From Pseudomonas sp. p1(2021b) (GTDB taxonomy: Bacteria; Pseudomonadota; Gammaproteobacteria; Pseudomonadales; Pseudomonadaceae), in NCBI RefSeq assembly GCF_020151015.1, contig NZ_CP083746.1:1641001-1705000 (forward strand): DNA of 64,000 nucleotides, read 5' to 3'. A program made the position numbers and the translations under genes. Shown here one piece after another: positions 54,600 to 64,000 of the stretch (the first letter of the stretch is position 1; every line of letters begins with the position of its first letter). The notes under the pieces are model-generated. The model saw nothing but the letters and a program-made list of their open reading frames with translations, ran no database searches and was not told the origin of the DNA.

Positions 54600-56471
54600 A
54601 TGCTGCAGAATATCAGGGACAATTCACAAGGTTGGATTGCCAAGACCATCATCGGCCTTATCGTTGTGCTGATGGCGCTGACCGGCTTCGAGGCCATTTT
54701 CCAGGCCACCAGCCATAGCCAGGATGCTGCCAAGGTGAACGACGAGACCATCAGCCAGAACGAGCTGAGCCAGGCCGTCGACTTGCAGCGCCGTCAGCTG
54801 ATGCAACAGCTGGGCAAGGATGTCGACCCAGCGCTGCTGGACGATAAAGTGCTGCGCGAAGCCGCGCTCAAGGGGTTGATCGAGCGCAAGCTGCTGTTGC
54901 AGGGCGCCAAGGATGCCAAATTCTCCTTCTCCGAGGCCGCATTGGATCAAATGATCCTGCAGATGCCGGAGTTCCAGGTTGACGGCAAGTTCAACGCCGA
55001 ACGCTTCGACTCGGTCATTCGCCAGCTGGGCTATGGCCGGATGCAGTTCCGCGAAATGCTGACCGAGGAAATGCTCATCAGCCAGCTGCGCGCGGGCCTG
55101 GTCGGTAGCAGCTTCGTCACCGACAAGCAGGTCGAGTCCTTCGCCCGCCTGGAGAAGCAGACCCGCGACTTCGCCTCGCTGACCTTCAAGGCCGACCCGG
55201 CCGCGGTCAAGGTGAGCGACGAGGAGGTCAAGGCGCACTACGACCAGCACGCCAAGGAGTTCATGACGCCGGACCAGGTGGTCATCGACTATATCGAGCT
55301 GAAGAAGTCGGCGTTCTTCGACCAGGTCGAGGTCAACGAAGACGAACTCAAGGACCTCTACGAGAAGGAAGTCGCCAACCTGGCCGAGCAGCGCCATGCC
55401 GCGCACATCCTGATCGAGGTCAACGATAAGGTCTCCGACGACCAGGCCAAGGCCCGCATCGAAGAGATCCAGCAGCGCCTGGCCAAGGGGGAAGACTTCG
55501 CCGCCCTGGCCAAGGAGTTCTCCCAGGACCCGGGGTCGGCCAACAACGGCGGTGACCTTGGTTTCGCAGGCCCCGGTGTCTATGACCCGGCCTTCGAGGA
55601 GGCTCTGTACAAGCTGAACCAGGACCAGGTATCGGCACCGGTGCGCACCGAGTTCGGCTACCACCTGATCAAGCTGCTGGGCGTCCAGGCGCCGGAAGTG
55701 CCGACTTTCGCCAGCCTGAAGGACAAGCTGACCCGCGAGCTGAAGACCCAGCAGGTCGAACAGCGTTTCGTGGAAGTGACCAAGCAGCTCGAGGATGCCG
55801 CCTTCGAAGCCTCCGACCTGGCCCAGCCGGCCCAGGACCTGGGCCTGAAGGTACAGACCTCGGCAGCGTTCGGGCGCGAGGGCGGCGAAGGCATCACCGC
55901 CAACCGTTCGGTGGTCCAGGCCGCGTTCAGCGAAGAAGTGCTGGAAGAGGGCGCCAACAGCAACGCCATCGAGCTGGATCCGGAAACCGTGGTCGTGCTG
56001 CGGGTCAAGGAGCACCGCAAGCCATCGCAGTTGCCGCTGGAGGCCGTGGCCAGCAACATCCACGACCACCTGGCCAAGGAGAAGGCGATCGCCGAGCTCA
56101 AGGCCAAGGCCGACAAGCTGATCGCTGGCCTGCGTGATGGCTCGGTCGCCGCTGATGCGGCCCACGAGGGCCAGGCGTGGAAAGTCCAGGAAGCGGTCAC
56201 TCGCGGCCAGGACGGTATCGACCCGGCCGAGCTGCAGGCGGTGTTCCGCCTGGGCAAGCCTGAGTCCAAGGACAAGCCGGTGTACGGCAGCGTGGTCCTG
56301 GGCGATGGCAGTCTGGTGGTGCTGCAGCTCAAGGGGGTCAACGAAGGCGCTGCGGCCACTGACGAGGAGAAGGCGTACATCCGTCGCTACCTCGCCTCCC
56401 GTGCCGGCGAGCAGGACTTCGCCGCCTACCGCAAGCAGCTGGAAGCCAACGCGGACGTCACTCGCTACTGA
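54600..56471 (+). CDS. ppiD: Periplasmic peptidyl-prolyl isomerase/chaperone PpiD (SurA-like)
   Basis: The 623-residue protein is anchored by one N-terminal membrane helix (IIGLIVVLMALTGFEAIF, about 17-34). A SurA-like N-domain follows, then a parvulin PpiC domain (about 265-360) with RHAAHILIEV and GGDLGFAGPG...FGYHLIKL. It helps outer-membrane and secreted proteins fold near the Sec translocon. The ATG at 54600 has GGGGGA upstream. Confidence 0.95.
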   Translation: MLQNIRDNSQGWIAKTIIGLIVVLMALTGFEAIFQATSHSQDAAKVNDETISQNELSQAVDLQRRQLMQQLGKDVDPALLDDKVLREAALKGLIERKLLLQGAKDAKFSFSEAALDQMILQMPEFQVDGKFNAERFDSVIRQLGYGRMQFREMLTEEMLISQLRAGLVGSSFVTDKQVESFARLEKQTRDFASLTFKADPAAVKVSDEEVKAHYDQHAKEFMTPDQVVIDYIELKKSAFFDQVEVNEDELKDLYEKEVANLAEQRHAAHILIEVNDKVSDDQAKARIEEIQQRLAKGEDFAALAKEFSQDPGSANNGGDLGFAGPGVYDPAFEEALYKLNQDQVSAPVRTEFGYHLIKLLGVQAPEVPTFASLKDKLTRELKTQQVEQRFVEVTKQLEDAAFEASDLAQPAQDLGLKVQTSAAFGREGGEGITANRSVVQAAFSEEVLEEGANSNAIELDPETVVVLRVKEHRKPSQLPLEAVASNIHDHLAKEKAIAELKAKADKLIAGLRDGSVAADAAHEGQAWKVQEAVTRGQDGIDPAELQAVFRLGKPESKDKPVYGSVVLGDGSLVVLQLKGVNEGAAATDEEKAYIRRYLASRAGEQDFAAYRKQLEANADVTRY

Positions 56472-56488
56472 GTGCCCACCCCTCGCAA

Positions 56489-56523
56489 CGAAACAGGCCG
56501 CCCGTGCGGCCTGTTTCGTTTTT
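56489..56523 (+). terminator. Terminator after ppiD
   Basis: GAAACAGGCCGC and GCGGCCTGTTTC form a 12-base stem around CCGT, followed by GTTTTT. Confidence 0.9.
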
Positions 56524-56590
56524 GAGCTTCGCTCGAACCGGTAGGCGCGGGCGATTCGTGCATTGCAGCCTAGGCAGCACACCCAGGCGC

Positions 56591-57631
56591 CTAGCGCCGC
56601 TCGCCTTCATAGTTATCCAGCGTATCCCGCGCAATCTCCCGGCCCAGCGCAATCAGCTCCGGCGCCTTGTAGAACTCGAAGAACCGGCATACCCGCTTGG
56701 GCACGTTGATCAGCACATCCGGCGGATAGCCTGCGATCTTGTATTGGGCCAGGGACGTCTGCATCACCTCGAAGCTCTGGTTGATCAGGTCGAGCAACGA
56801 GGCAGGTCCGACGTTGTCGATGATGAACGAGCCCGTGGCCGACTTGGGCGCGCCCTCGCGCTCCGGCGCAGCGGCAGGTTGCTGGCTTTCCGGGTCGGCC
56901 GATTCACCCAGCCAGGGGTCATGGGATGCCAGGCCTTCGGAGGCGATCTCCTGCTCGATGCGTATCAATTGTTCGGCCGGCTTGCGGCGGAAGGGCATGC
57001 GCGAACCCAGCGAACTGATCAGGGCATCGAAGCGCATCTTGAACGCTGCCGGGCGCTCGATGACCGGCAACTGGTACTGCTTCTGGTTGGTGGCGTTGAG
57101 GTTCACTGCGATGATCAGGTCGCAGTGGCTGGAGACCACCGGGACGATCGGCAATGGGTTGAGAATGCCGCCATCGACCAGCATCCGGTTGCCCTGCATC
57201 ACCGGCGTGAACAGGCTGGGAATCGCTGCCGAGGCGCGCATGGCCTGGTGCAGGCAGCCTTCCTGGAACCAGATCTCCTGCTGGTTGGTAAGGTCCGCCG
57301 CCACGGCCGTGTAGGGAATGGATAATTGCTCGATGTTCACCTCGCCGACGATTTTGCGGATCTGACCGAACACCTTGTCGCCGCGGATCGCGCCGAGACG
57401 AAAGCTCACATCCACCAGGCGCAGCACGTCCAGGTAGTCCAGGCTTTCGATCCAGCCGCGGTATTCGTCAAGCTTGCCGGCTGCGTAGATGCCACCGATC
57501 ACCGCGCCCATCGAACAACCGGCGATGCAGGCGATGTCGTAGCCTCGTCGTTCGATCTCCTCGATCACGCCGATGTGCGCGTACCCCCGGGCACCGCCCG
57601 ATCCTAGTACCAATGCCACGCGTTTGCTCAT
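56591..57631 (-). CDS. Patatin-like phospholipase
   Basis: The 346-residue protein of the RssA/YjjU type has the oxyanion-hole motif GSGGARG (10-16), the nucleophile Ser40 in GCSMG and the catalytic Asp in LVDGG (about 154). It would hydrolyse lipids or thioesters; substrate unknown. The C-terminal part is longer than the core and ends with a possible membrane-associated region. The ATG at 57631 is preferred over one at 57655. Confidence 0.9.
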   Translation of the reverse strand: MSKRVALVLGSGGARGYAHIGVIEEIERRGYDIACIAGCSMGAVIGGIYAAGKLDEYRGWIESLDYLDVLRLVDVSFRLGAIRGDKVFGQIRKIVGEVNIEQLSIPYTAVAADLTNQQEIWFQEGCLHQAMRASAAIPSLFTPVMQGNRMLVDGGILNPLPIVPVVSSHCDLIIAVNLNATNQKQYQLPVIERPAAFKMRFDALISSLGSRMPFRRKPAEQLIRIEQEIASEGLASHDPWLGESADPESQQPAAAPEREGAPKSATGSFIIDNVGPASLLDLINQSFEVMQTSLAQYKIAGYPPDVLINVPKRVCRFFEFYKAPELIALGREIARDTLDNYEGERR

Positions 57632-57792
57632 GATCGTCCCCTCACTGCTGTGCAACCATGGTCCAACAATGCACCCATTGCTGCATATGCTTCAATGTAG
57701 ACCGCGCTGGGCTACGCTGAGCAGGGCACTTTTCGCTTGCCTGAGCGTCGAACGGCCACTCCATTCGTTTGTTCAATTTCGAGGTATTACCG

Positions 57793-58071
57793 ATGAAAGC
57801 ATGGATCTGCCTTCCCCTCCTGGCCCTGGCCCTGGCTGGCTGCGCAGGCAAGACGGCTTATCGTGACAGCTGTGCGAACCAGCTCGATGCCGCCTGGAAG
57901 GAACTGGACCTTGCCAAGGCCGAAGGCTTCGCCGGCACCGTCAGCTATTCCAAGGCCCTGTCGCTGCTGACCGGCGCCAAGACCCAGCAACAGTTCGAAG
58001 CCTTCGAAGGCTGCTCGCGCAAGGCCGAGAAGGCACGCTTCTACATTCGTGAGTCCCGCGCGGGGCGTTGA
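57793..58071 (+). CDS. Small lipoprotein (92 aa)
   Basis: The protein has a lipoprotein signal (MKAWICLPLLALALAGC, Cys17), followed by a short helical domain with two further Cys (DSCANQ and EGCSRKA). GAGG precedes the ATG at 57793. It lies 14 bases before a CHAD-domain gene and may be co-transcribed. Its function is unknown; it recalls Pseudomonas small lipoproteins of the outer membrane. Confidence 0.85.
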   Translation: MKAWICLPLLALALAGCAGKTAYRDSCANQLDAAWKELDLAKAEGFAGTVSYSKALSLLTGAKTQQQFEAFEGCSRKAEKARFYIRESRAGR

Positions 58072-58085
58072 TTCTGGAGTGACGT

Positions 58086-58853
58086 ATGGCTGCCATGCTC
58101 GACCATGTGGTTGCCCAGGTGCTGGCCGTCCAGGTGCGCCTGCTGGCGTGCCGTGAGCGGTTGGCTGCGGATGTCGACAGCGAAGCGCTGCATGACCTGC
58201 GTATCAGCCTGAGGCGCCTGCGCAGCCTGCTGCGGCCCTTGCGCGGCCTGCCGGGCGTGGAGCAGCTCGAGGATGCGGCGAAGGCCTTGGGCACCTTGAC
58301 GACCCCCCTGCGTGATCGTGAGGTGCTGGCGGCGCACCTGATCGGGCGGGGCCATGAACAGGCCGGGCGCCAACGCCTGCAGGGCAGGGCTGAGACCTTC
58401 GCCAGCGTGGCCGCCAGCCGCCAGCTCACCCGGGTGCTGGCCATCGTCGATAACTTCCCGTTGTTCCTGCGGGTCAGTGACCGCGAAGGCCTGGTGGACG
58501 AACTGGGCAAACGTATCGACAAGCGCCTGCGCAAGCAGTGGCGCAAGCTGGAAAAGGCCCTGGCCGACCCGGCCCACGACCGTCATCGCTTGCGCCTGCT
58601 GATCAAGCGGGCGCGTTACGGCGACGACGCTTACCCACAGCTAAGGCATGCCGGCAAGAAGCTGCAACGGCTGCTCAAGCAGGCCCAGGGCGACCTGGGC
58701 GACTGGCACGACCGCGTCCAGTGGTTGTTGCTGGCGCGCGAGCACGCCGACCTTGCGCCCTTCAAGGCGACCTGGACGCGCGAACTGCACGAGGCCGAGG
58801 GCAAGGCCGATATCACGCTGCAGGCCCTGCAGGTGGCCCTGGCGCGTCGTTAG
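58086..58853 (+). CDS. CHAD-domain protein
   Basis: The 255-residue, largely helical protein has repeated His/Arg-rich helices (EALHDLRISLRRLRSLLRPL and HDRHRLRLLIKRARYGDDAY) typical of CHAD domains. These bind polyphosphate through basic residues. No adenylate-cyclase-like CYTH domain is attached. It is convergent with the DUF962 gene, six bases apart. Confidence 0.9.
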   Translation: MAAMLDHVVAQVLAVQVRLLACRERLAADVDSEALHDLRISLRRLRSLLRPLRGLPGVEQLEDAAKALGTLTTPLRDREVLAAHLIGRGHEQAGRQRLQGRAETFASVAASRQLTRVLAIVDNFPLFLRVSDREGLVDELGKRIDKRLRKQWRKLEKALADPAHDRHRLRLLIKRARYGDDAYPQLRHAGKKLQRLLKQAQGDLGDWHDRVQWLLLAREHADLAPFKATWTRELHEAEGKADITLQALQVALARR

Positions 58854-58859
58854 CGCGCG

Positions 58860-59228
58860 TCATCGGTGATGCTTACGGCGTTCGCGCCAGGCACGCCACC
58901 AGGCACCACTGATAACGAAGCGCGGAAAGGTGATGAATTGCTCGGTCAGAAGACGCTGCAGGGCATCCTTGCGGTTGGCGAACGGCTCCGGTTGTTCGGC
59001 TTCCAGGCGATGCCCCTGGCGCTGCAGACCTAGGCCCGCGGCCAGGGCGATCACGCCGACGGCGACCTGGCTCAGGTCCAGGCCGAACAGGCCCGAGAGC
59101 ACCAGCAGCGCCCCGAGGATGAACAACGGCACGGCGATCAGGTGCAGCACCAGGTTGGTCGGGTGCCGGTGGTTGTGGTGGTAGCCACGCCATTGCCAGG
59201 CGGGCAGGTTGGGCAGGCGTTTGCTCAT
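58860..59228 (-). CDS. DUF962 (Mpo1-like) small membrane protein
   Basis: The 122-residue protein has the DUF962 motif YHHNHRHPTNLVLHLIAVPL near the N-terminus and two membrane helices. Its conserved His residues recall yeast Mpo1, an iron-dependent dioxygenase of 2-hydroxy fatty acids, but the bacterial function is unproven. GAGGAA lies seven bases before the ATG at 59228. Confidence 0.82.
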   Translation of the reverse strand: MSKRLPNLPAWQWRGYHHNHRHPTNLVLHLIAVPLFILGALLVLSGLFGLDLSQVAVGVIALAAGLGLQRQGHRLEAEQPEPFANRKDALQRLLTEQFITFPRFVISGAWWRAWRERRKHHR

Positions 59229-59304
59229 GGGCATTTCCTCGTCAGTCATGCCCAAAGCTTAGTGCGCCCCCTTGGCGGGGGCCAATCGAAGCGGGTTATC
59301 GACC

Positions 59305-60783
59305 CTATAGCTTGAGCTGGCCGATGGCCTTGTTCAGCTGTGCGGCCAGGCTCGCCAGTTCGCTGCTGGTGGTGGCCGAGTCGACCGTCTGTTGAACGGT
59401 CTGTTCGGTGACATCGCGGATGCTGACCACCGCCCGGTTCATTTCCTCGGCGACCTGGCTCTGCTGTTGCGCGGCCACCGCGATCTGGGTGTTGCTCTCG
59501 CGCATCTGCGCCACGGCACTGGTGATCTCTGCCAGTGCTTCGCCGGCCTCCTGGGCCTGCTTGACGCAGTCATCGGCCTTGTACGAACTCTCCTGCATGA
59601 AGTCCACCGCATCCCGGGTGCCGGCCTGCAAGGCCGCGACCATGCCGGTGATTTCATCCGTGGAGCTTTGCACACGCCTGGCCAGGTTGCGCACCTCGTC
59701 TGCCACCACGGCGAAGCCACGGCCCAGGTCGCCGGCCCGGGCGGCCTCGATGGCTGCGTTCAAGGCCAGCAGGTTGGTCTGCTCGGCGATGCTGTGGATC
59801 ACCCCGACCACGCCGTTGATGCGCTGGCTGTCCTCGGCCAGTTGGCGGATCATCTCGGCGGTCTGCTGGACTCCGCCGGACAATCCGGCGATCGAGCCCT
59901 GTACCCGGCTGACCACGGCCTGGCCGCTGCCGGCCAGGGTGTCGGCGCTCTGGGAGAGGTCGCGGGTGGCGCCGGCGTGCTGGGCGATATGGTGCACAGT
60001 GGCAGACATTTCATTGATGGCCGTGGCTGCCTGGTCGGTTTCGCTCTGCTGGCCGATCATGCCGTGGCGCACCTCATCCATGCTCGCGGCCAGGCGCGCG
60101 GCGCCGGCGTCCAGCTGCGCCGCCGTGTGCGCCACGGTGCTGACGATGCGGTGGTAGGTGGTTTGCATGGCATTGAAGGCGCCTGCCATCTGGCCGACTT
60201 CATCGCCGCAGGACAGCGGCACGCGAGCGGCCAGGTCGCCGGTCTTCTCCACGTGGAGCATCACGTCCTTGAGGGTGTTCAGCTGGCTGAGCAAGAAGCG
60301 GATGAGCAACTGCGAGGCACAGAGCATCGCCAGCATCAGGATCAGCACGCATAGGGCATAGCGACTGAAGCGCTCGAAGAATACCTGGCGCAGGCTCGGC
60401 GCCTGGGCCAATACGGCGACTTGCTGGTCGCCATGGCGCACGACCTGGGCGCCCAGCAGCGGGGTGTCGCCCAGGAGCCAGGCATGGGGCAGCGGGACCC
60501 AGCCCTGGGCGTTGGCCAGGGCCTCGCGTGGTTGTTCGGCGATGACCGGGACCTGGCCGATCTGCCAGGTCACCAGGTTGGGCTGCACGGGTAGGGCCTG
60601 CCCCGCAGGCCAGGCGTCGATCAGCTTGGCCTGGGCGGCGGCCGTGTCGCGGGCGCCCTCGGCGCGCGCCTGCTGTTCCAGGTGCACCGCGTAGAGCACC
60701 AGCAGCAAGGTAGTGATGAAGGCCACCGCATTGACGGCCCAAAACTTGTATCTAAGGGAAATATTGCTAAGCCAGGCACCCAT
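59305..60783 (-). CDS. Methyl-accepting chemotaxis protein
   Basis: The 492-residue receptor has membrane helices at about 14-34 and 140-162 around a small (about 105-residue) periplasmic domain. A HAMP domain and a signalling domain follow, with [35 protein letters not shown]. The short sensor is not a dCache type, and its ligand is unknown. The ATG at 60783 is consistent with the helix start. Confidence 0.92.
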   Translation of the reverse strand: MGAWLSNISLRYKFWAVNAVAFITTLLLVLYAVHLEQQARAEGARDTAAAQAKLIDAWPAGQALPVQPNLVTWQIGQVPVIAEQPREALANAQGWVPLPHAWLLGDTPLLGAQVVRHGDQQVAVLAQAPSLRQVFFERFSRYALCVLILMLAMLCASQLLIRFLLSQLNTLKDVMLHVEKTGDLAARVPLSCGDEVGQMAGAFNAMQTTYHRIVSTVAHTAAQLDAGAARLAASMDEVRHGMIGQQSETDQAATAINEMSATVHHIAQHAGATRDLSQSADTLAGSGQAVVSRVQGSIAGLSGGVQQTAEMIRQLAEDSQRINGVVGVIHSIAEQTNLLALNAAIEAARAGDLGRGFAVVADEVRNLARRVQSSTDEITGMVAALQAGTRDAVDFMQESSYKADDCVKQAQEAGEALAEITSAVAQMRESNTQIAVAAQQQSQVAEEMNRAVVSIRDVTEQTVQQTVDSATTSSELASLAAQLNKAIGQLKL

Positions 60784-60888
60784 GGACAGGTCTTCTCTGA
60801 GTTGAGCGGAAACAACATTGGCAAGGTGCCATCATTGTGCCGGCTCACCCCAGGGCATGCCTTGATATGCGTCAACAAAGGCCGGGCT

Positions 60889-61686
60889 TTACACCAGCCG
60901 GAAGAACGCCTGCGCCGTGGCGGTGGTATGGGCTGCCGTCTCTTCCGAACCTTCGCCCCGATGCAGCGCCACCTCGCGCAACACCTCGGGCAGGAAGGCC
61001 GGCTCGTTGCGCCCACTCTTGGGCTTGGGCCGCAGGCTGCGCGGCAGCAGGTAGGGCGCGTCGCTTTCAAGCATCAGGCGGCCTTTGGGGATGTTACCGA
61101 CCAGCGGGTGCAGGTGGGTGCCGCGGCGCTCATCGCAGATCCAGCCGGTGATGCCGATGTGCAGGTCCAGGTCCAGGTAGGCGAACAAGGCCTCGCGCTC
61201 GCCGGTGAAGCAGTGCACCACGGCGGCGGGCAGGTGGTCGCGGTAGTCCTGGAGGATCGCCAACAGCCGCTCGCTGGCATCGCGCTCGTGAAGGAACACC
61301 GGCAATTGCAGGTCGGCGGCCAGGGCCAGTTGTGCATGCAGGGCTTTTTCCTGGAGCGGGCGAGGGGAGAAGTCGCGGTTGAAATCCAGGCCGCATTCGC
61401 CAACGGCGCGCACGCGCGGCTGCGCCAGGAGCTGGCGCAATCGATCCTCGCTGGCGCTGTCCCAGGTGCTGGCATCGTGGGGGTGGACGCCTGCGGTGGT
61501 GAACAGGTGGTGGCCTTCCGGGTCCAGCTGCAAGGCCAGTTCCATGGCCTGTTCGCTGACACCCAGGCTGGTGCCGGTGACGATCATCTGCACCACGCCC
61601 GCTTGCACGGCGCGTTCGACGACGGCGGCCTGTTGGTCATGGAAGCTGCTGTTGGTCAGGTTGACGCCGATATCGATCAGTTGCAT
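60889..61686 (-). CDS. tatD: TatD-family metal-dependent hydrolase (DNase)
   Basis: The 265-residue TIM-barrel hydrolase begins [15 protein letters not shown], which is typical of true TatD. It has the metal-site marks [36 protein letters not shown] and LESDAPYL. TatD removes nucleotides 3'-5' from DNA and helps with oxidative damage. CGAGGTAGC precedes the ATG at 61686. It lies 105 bases from the chemoreceptor and is likely independent. Confidence 0.9.
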   Translation of the reverse strand: MQLIDIGVNLTNSSFHDQQAAVVERAVQAGVVQMIVTGTSLGVSEQAMELALQLDPEGHHLFTTAGVHPHDASTWDSASEDRLRQLLAQPRVRAVGECGLDFNRDFSPRPLQEKALHAQLALAADLQLPVFLHERDASERLLAILQDYRDHLPAAVVHCFTGEREALFAYLDLDLHIGITGWICDERRGTHLHPLVGNIPKGRLMLESDAPYLLPRSLRPKPKSGRNEPAFLPEVLREVALHRGEGSEETAAHTTATAQAFFRLV

Positions 61687-61842
61687 GGTGCTACCTCGTG
61701 CCGCGGGTCGGCCAGCATAGCAAAAATCGGGAATTTCCAATAAATCCCAGAACTTCAAGCGGTTGTCGTGGTCTTTTGGCGTCATTTGTCATGGGTTGGA
61801 TGCGCCATGGCGCCGGCCCACCGCCCATGGACAGGTTCTCGC

Positions 61843-63249
61843 ATGCTGCGATCGCTGCTGATTTTCCTGCTGACCCTCGGCCTGACCCTGGCCGGGCCAG
61901 CCAATGCCCGTTTGCCTGGCCCGCAGCAACACGTCCCGGTCAGTCAGGTGCGGGACCTGGCGCAGATCCGCAGCAGCAAGGTGCTCAGGGTCCTGGTGAA
62001 CCAGAGCCGCAACAGCTCGGGCGAGGTCAAGGGCGAGCCGGTGGGCGTCGAGCATCATCGCCTGCGAAGCCTGGAGCATTACCTCAATGCCCGCGCCCGG
62101 GATGGCCAGGAAATCCGCCTCAAGCTCATTCCGCGGGCCAAGGAGCAGCTGCTCGCCGCCCTGCAGCGGGGCGAGGGCGACCTGGCGGCGCCGGGCGAAC
62201 TGCTGGACCCTTCGCTGGTGCGCGGCGTCAGCGGCAGCGCCCCGGTGCGCGACCAGGTGCAGCTGATGCTGGTAGGGCGCAAGGGTGAGCGCAGTTTCAG
62301 CCGCGTCGAGCAGTTGTCCGGGCGTACCGTCGCCCTGACCAGCGCCAGTGCCGGCGGAGCGGTGATCGAACAGCTCAACCAGCAACTGGCCTTGCGCAAG
62401 CGCGCTGCGATCAAGGTGGAGTGGGTGGACCCGAGCCTGGCCGTCGAGGATGTACTGGAAATGGTCCAGGCCGGCATTTACCACCTGACCGTGGTGGAGC
62501 GCCCGATCGCCCAGCGTTGGGCGCGGGTGATGCCGCGTCTGCGCCTGGACAGCCGGGTCCACCTGGGCCAACCCCAGGCGATGCGCTGGTATGTCCGGCG
62601 TGATGCCAGCATGCTGCTGGCCACCGTGGACCGCTTCCTCCAGGGCTATCGTGCCCCGGCGAACCAGGACGCGGCCTTCGAGCGCATCTACCGGCGCCAG
62701 TACCGAGTACACGACCCGTTGGCACGCAAGAGCCGCAAGCGCCTGGAGTCGGTGCGTGCGGTGTTGCAAAAGCATGGCGCTGCGCAGCAGATCGACTGGC
62801 TCAACCTGGCGGCGCTGGCCTTCAAGGAGTCGACGCTCAACCCGGCGGCGCGGGGCAGCGGTGGCGCCCATGGGTTGATGCAGATCACCCCGTCGGCGGC
62901 CCGCCGCGTGGGGGTGAGTAACACCGCGACGGTCGATGGCAATGTCCAGGCTGGTGCACGCTACCTGGCGCTGATCCGCCGCAAGTTCTTCGCCAGCCCC
63001 CAGCTCAACGAGCGCGAGCGCATGGCGTTCGTGCTGGCGGCCTACAACCTCGGGCCGGAGCGGGTCCAGGCCATGCGGGCCGAAGCACGGCGCCGCGGGC
63101 TCAACGGCAACCAATGGTTCTTCCAGACCGAGCGCATCGCCATGGAGCAGGTCGGCATGGGGCCGGTCAATTTCGTCAACAGTGTCAACAAGTACTTCCT
63201 GGCGTTCAACCGGCAGCGGCAATCGTTGGAGCGTGTGGCCAAGCGCTGA
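61843..63249 (+). CDS. Lytic transglycosylase, MltF-like
   Basis: The 468-residue protein has a signal peptide (MLRSLLIFLLTLGLTLAGPANA). A solute-binding-like regulatory domain (about 40-290) and a C-terminal SLT goose-lysozyme domain follow, with the catalytic Glu329 in FKESTLNP and the HGLMQITPSAARRVG motif. It cleaves peptidoglycan with anhydro-sugar formation. No lipobox is seen, so it is periplasmic. The ATG at 61843 fits the signal peptide; longer starts do not. Confidence 0.9.
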   Translation: MLRSLLIFLLTLGLTLAGPANARLPGPQQHVPVSQVRDLAQIRSSKVLRVLVNQSRNSSGEVKGEPVGVEHHRLRSLEHYLNARARDGQEIRLKLIPRAKEQLLAALQRGEGDLAAPGELLDPSLVRGVSGSAPVRDQVQLMLVGRKGERSFSRVEQLSGRTVALTSASAGGAVIEQLNQQLALRKRAAIKVEWVDPSLAVEDVLEMVQAGIYHLTVVERPIAQRWARVMPRLRLDSRVHLGQPQAMRWYVRRDASMLLATVDRFLQGYRAPANQDAAFERIYRRQYRVHDPLARKSRKRLESVRAVLQKHGAAQQIDWLNLAALAFKESTLNPAARGSGGAHGLMQITPSAARRVGVSNTATVDGNVQAGARYLALIRRKFFASPQLNERERMAFVLAAYNLGPERVQAMRAEARRRGLNGNQWFFQTERIAMEQVGMGPVNFVNSVNKYFLAFNRQRQSLERVAKR

Positions 63250-63435
63250 AACCTTTACAGGTGGCTTGTAAGTTGCCGCTCGAGCCTCTAGCATACCGTC
63301 TGCGCCGATTTAAACAGCTACTTGCGGGGCGCGGGAGAAGCCCCCTCTGGGTCATCCGAAATACCGCTAAAGCGCTGGTTCGGTGACGCCTCCCACCGCT
63401 GCCCAGCGGGATTCGCGAGGCGCAGAGATATCTCC
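63250..63435 (+). other. Possible structured leader of the small protein gene
   Basis: About 63308-63330 reads ATTTAAACAGCTACTTGCGG, followed by a GGGGC...GCCCC hairpin and further GC-rich inverted repeats (CCCGCTGGGCAGCGGG-like, near 63398-63412). It recalls leader sequences that I have seen upstream of several Pseudomonas genes, but I cannot name the family. Confidence 0.35.
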
Positions 63436-63744
63436 ATGAGTTGTCCACGTACCAGTGTTTGCTTGAGCCCATTGCCTGCCGACCAGGCGTCCCGTACACC
63501 GCGCATCCTGCTCGGTGGCCAGCATCAACCCACGCTTCTACGCAACCTCGATGGCCTTTCACGGCGCAAGGGTCAGGCACGCGCATTCCTCGTCCAGTTC
63601 GCCGAAACCTGCGATGGCCTGGCCGAGTTCGCCAATGACCGTTTCGACCTGGCGGTCATCCAGGCGCCGCTGGCCGACGAGGCCGCTGAAGTGATCGGCC
63701 AGCTCACCCGCATCGCCCGCCAGGGCTTGATCACCCGCCGTTGA
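63436..63744 (+). CDS. Hypothetical protein (102 aa) upstream of greB
   Basis: The protein starts MSCPRTSVCLSPLPADQASR and its second half is a mixed alpha/beta stretch (RFDLAVIQAPLADEAAEVIGQLTRIARQG). No family is recognised. It is in the same direction as greB and precedes it by 86 bases; its position next to greB in Pseudomonas is familiar. No signal peptide is obvious. Confidence 0.7.
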   Translation: MSCPRTSVCLSPLPADQASRTPRILLGGQHQPTLLRNLDGLSRRKGQARAFLVQFAETCDGLAEFANDRFDLAVIQAPLADEAAEVIGQLTRIARQGLITRR

Positions 63745-63830
63745 GGCGCGTGTAGCGTCGCGGATTTTTCGTTAAGCTCGGGGCCACGGCGGGCTTGCGC
63801 CTGCCGTGGATGCACTGAGGAGAATACGGC

Positions 63831-64000
63831 TTGAGCACCAACATCATCACCACCGAAGGTCACGAGGCCCTGAAGAAGGAGCTCGACCACTTGTGGCGGG
63901 TCTATCGCCCCGAGATCACGCAAAAGGTCACCTGGGCAGCCTCCTTGGGTGATCGCAGCGAGAATGCCGATTACCAGTACAACAAGAAGCTGCTGCGCGA
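63831..64000 (+). CDS. greB: Transcript cleavage factor GreB (partial, 5' end)
   Basis: The first 56 residues are visible and begin STNIITTEGHEALKKELDHL after a TTG start. The GreB stretch WAASLGDRSENADYQYNKKLLR is present, including the Asp/Glu pair at the coiled-coil tip that assists RNA polymerase cleavage. GAGGAG lies eight bases before the TTG. The gene runs off the window. Confidence 0.93.
   Translation, partial: MSTNIITTEGHEALKKELDHLWRVYRPEITQKVTWAASLGDRSENADYQYNKKLLR

Overview
The window looks like chromosome of a fluorescent Pseudomonas, most likely the P. putida group. The evidence is high GC, P. putida-type REP palindromes between many genes, and core blocks in a familiar order: rssB-rssC, tal, dusA, and tig-clpP-clpX-lon-hupB-ppiD. 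This assignment comes from recognising protein families and gene order; no database search was possible.

Layout. 1-6.5 kb: end of an unidentified gene, the rssB-rssC general-stress module, a PhoD-like phosphatase, transaldolase and dusA. 6.4-8.9 kb: a low-gene-density segment bounded by dusA and a second, diverged copy of the dusA 5' end, which looks like the scar of a dusA-targeting element; it carries an orphan gene and a nitronate monooxygenase. 8.9-12.2 kb: a DUF1232 protein, a two-gene toxin-antitoxin-like module with an inverted repeat in its promoter region, and an IS481-family element that splits an intergenic repeat. 12.7-17.8 kb: an NAD-linked molybdenum formate dehydrogenase operon (fdsGBAD type). 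17.9-28.1 kb: an SbmA/YddA-like ABC transporter, an MFS exporter, arsRBC, and a Fur-boxed catecholate-siderophore receptor followed by DUF3649, PepSY and DUF3325 membrane proteins.

28.1-40.5 kb: mostly accessory metabolism and regulation. It holds a degenerate histidine phosphatase, a TauE-like exporter, a D-amino-acid (D-arginine-like) dehydrogenase with RidA and a divergent XRE-cupin regulator, a YkvI-like transporter, a PctA-like chemoreceptor broken by two small insertions, a LysR/PACE pair, a lipoprotein, two GntR-FCD regulators and a DctA-like symporter. 40.8-45.6 kb: a 1600-residue protein with leucine-rich repeats and a NEL-type E3 ubiquitin ligase domain, with no secretion genes beside it.

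45.8-64 kb: housekeeping. It contains folD, three tRNAs (Arg, His, Leu), trigger factor, ClpP, ClpX, Lon (with a heat-shock-type promoter), HU, PpiD, a patatin-like lipase, a small lipoprotein, a CHAD protein, a DUF962 protein, a chemoreceptor, TatD, an MltF-like transglycosylase, a small conserved protein and the start of greB.

The most interesting items are the toxin-antitoxin-like pair at 9.6-10.5 kb, whose candidate antitoxin combines a zinc-ribbon-like N-terminus with a ribbon-helix-helix-like C-terminus; the dusA attachment-site scar; and the giant NEL protein.
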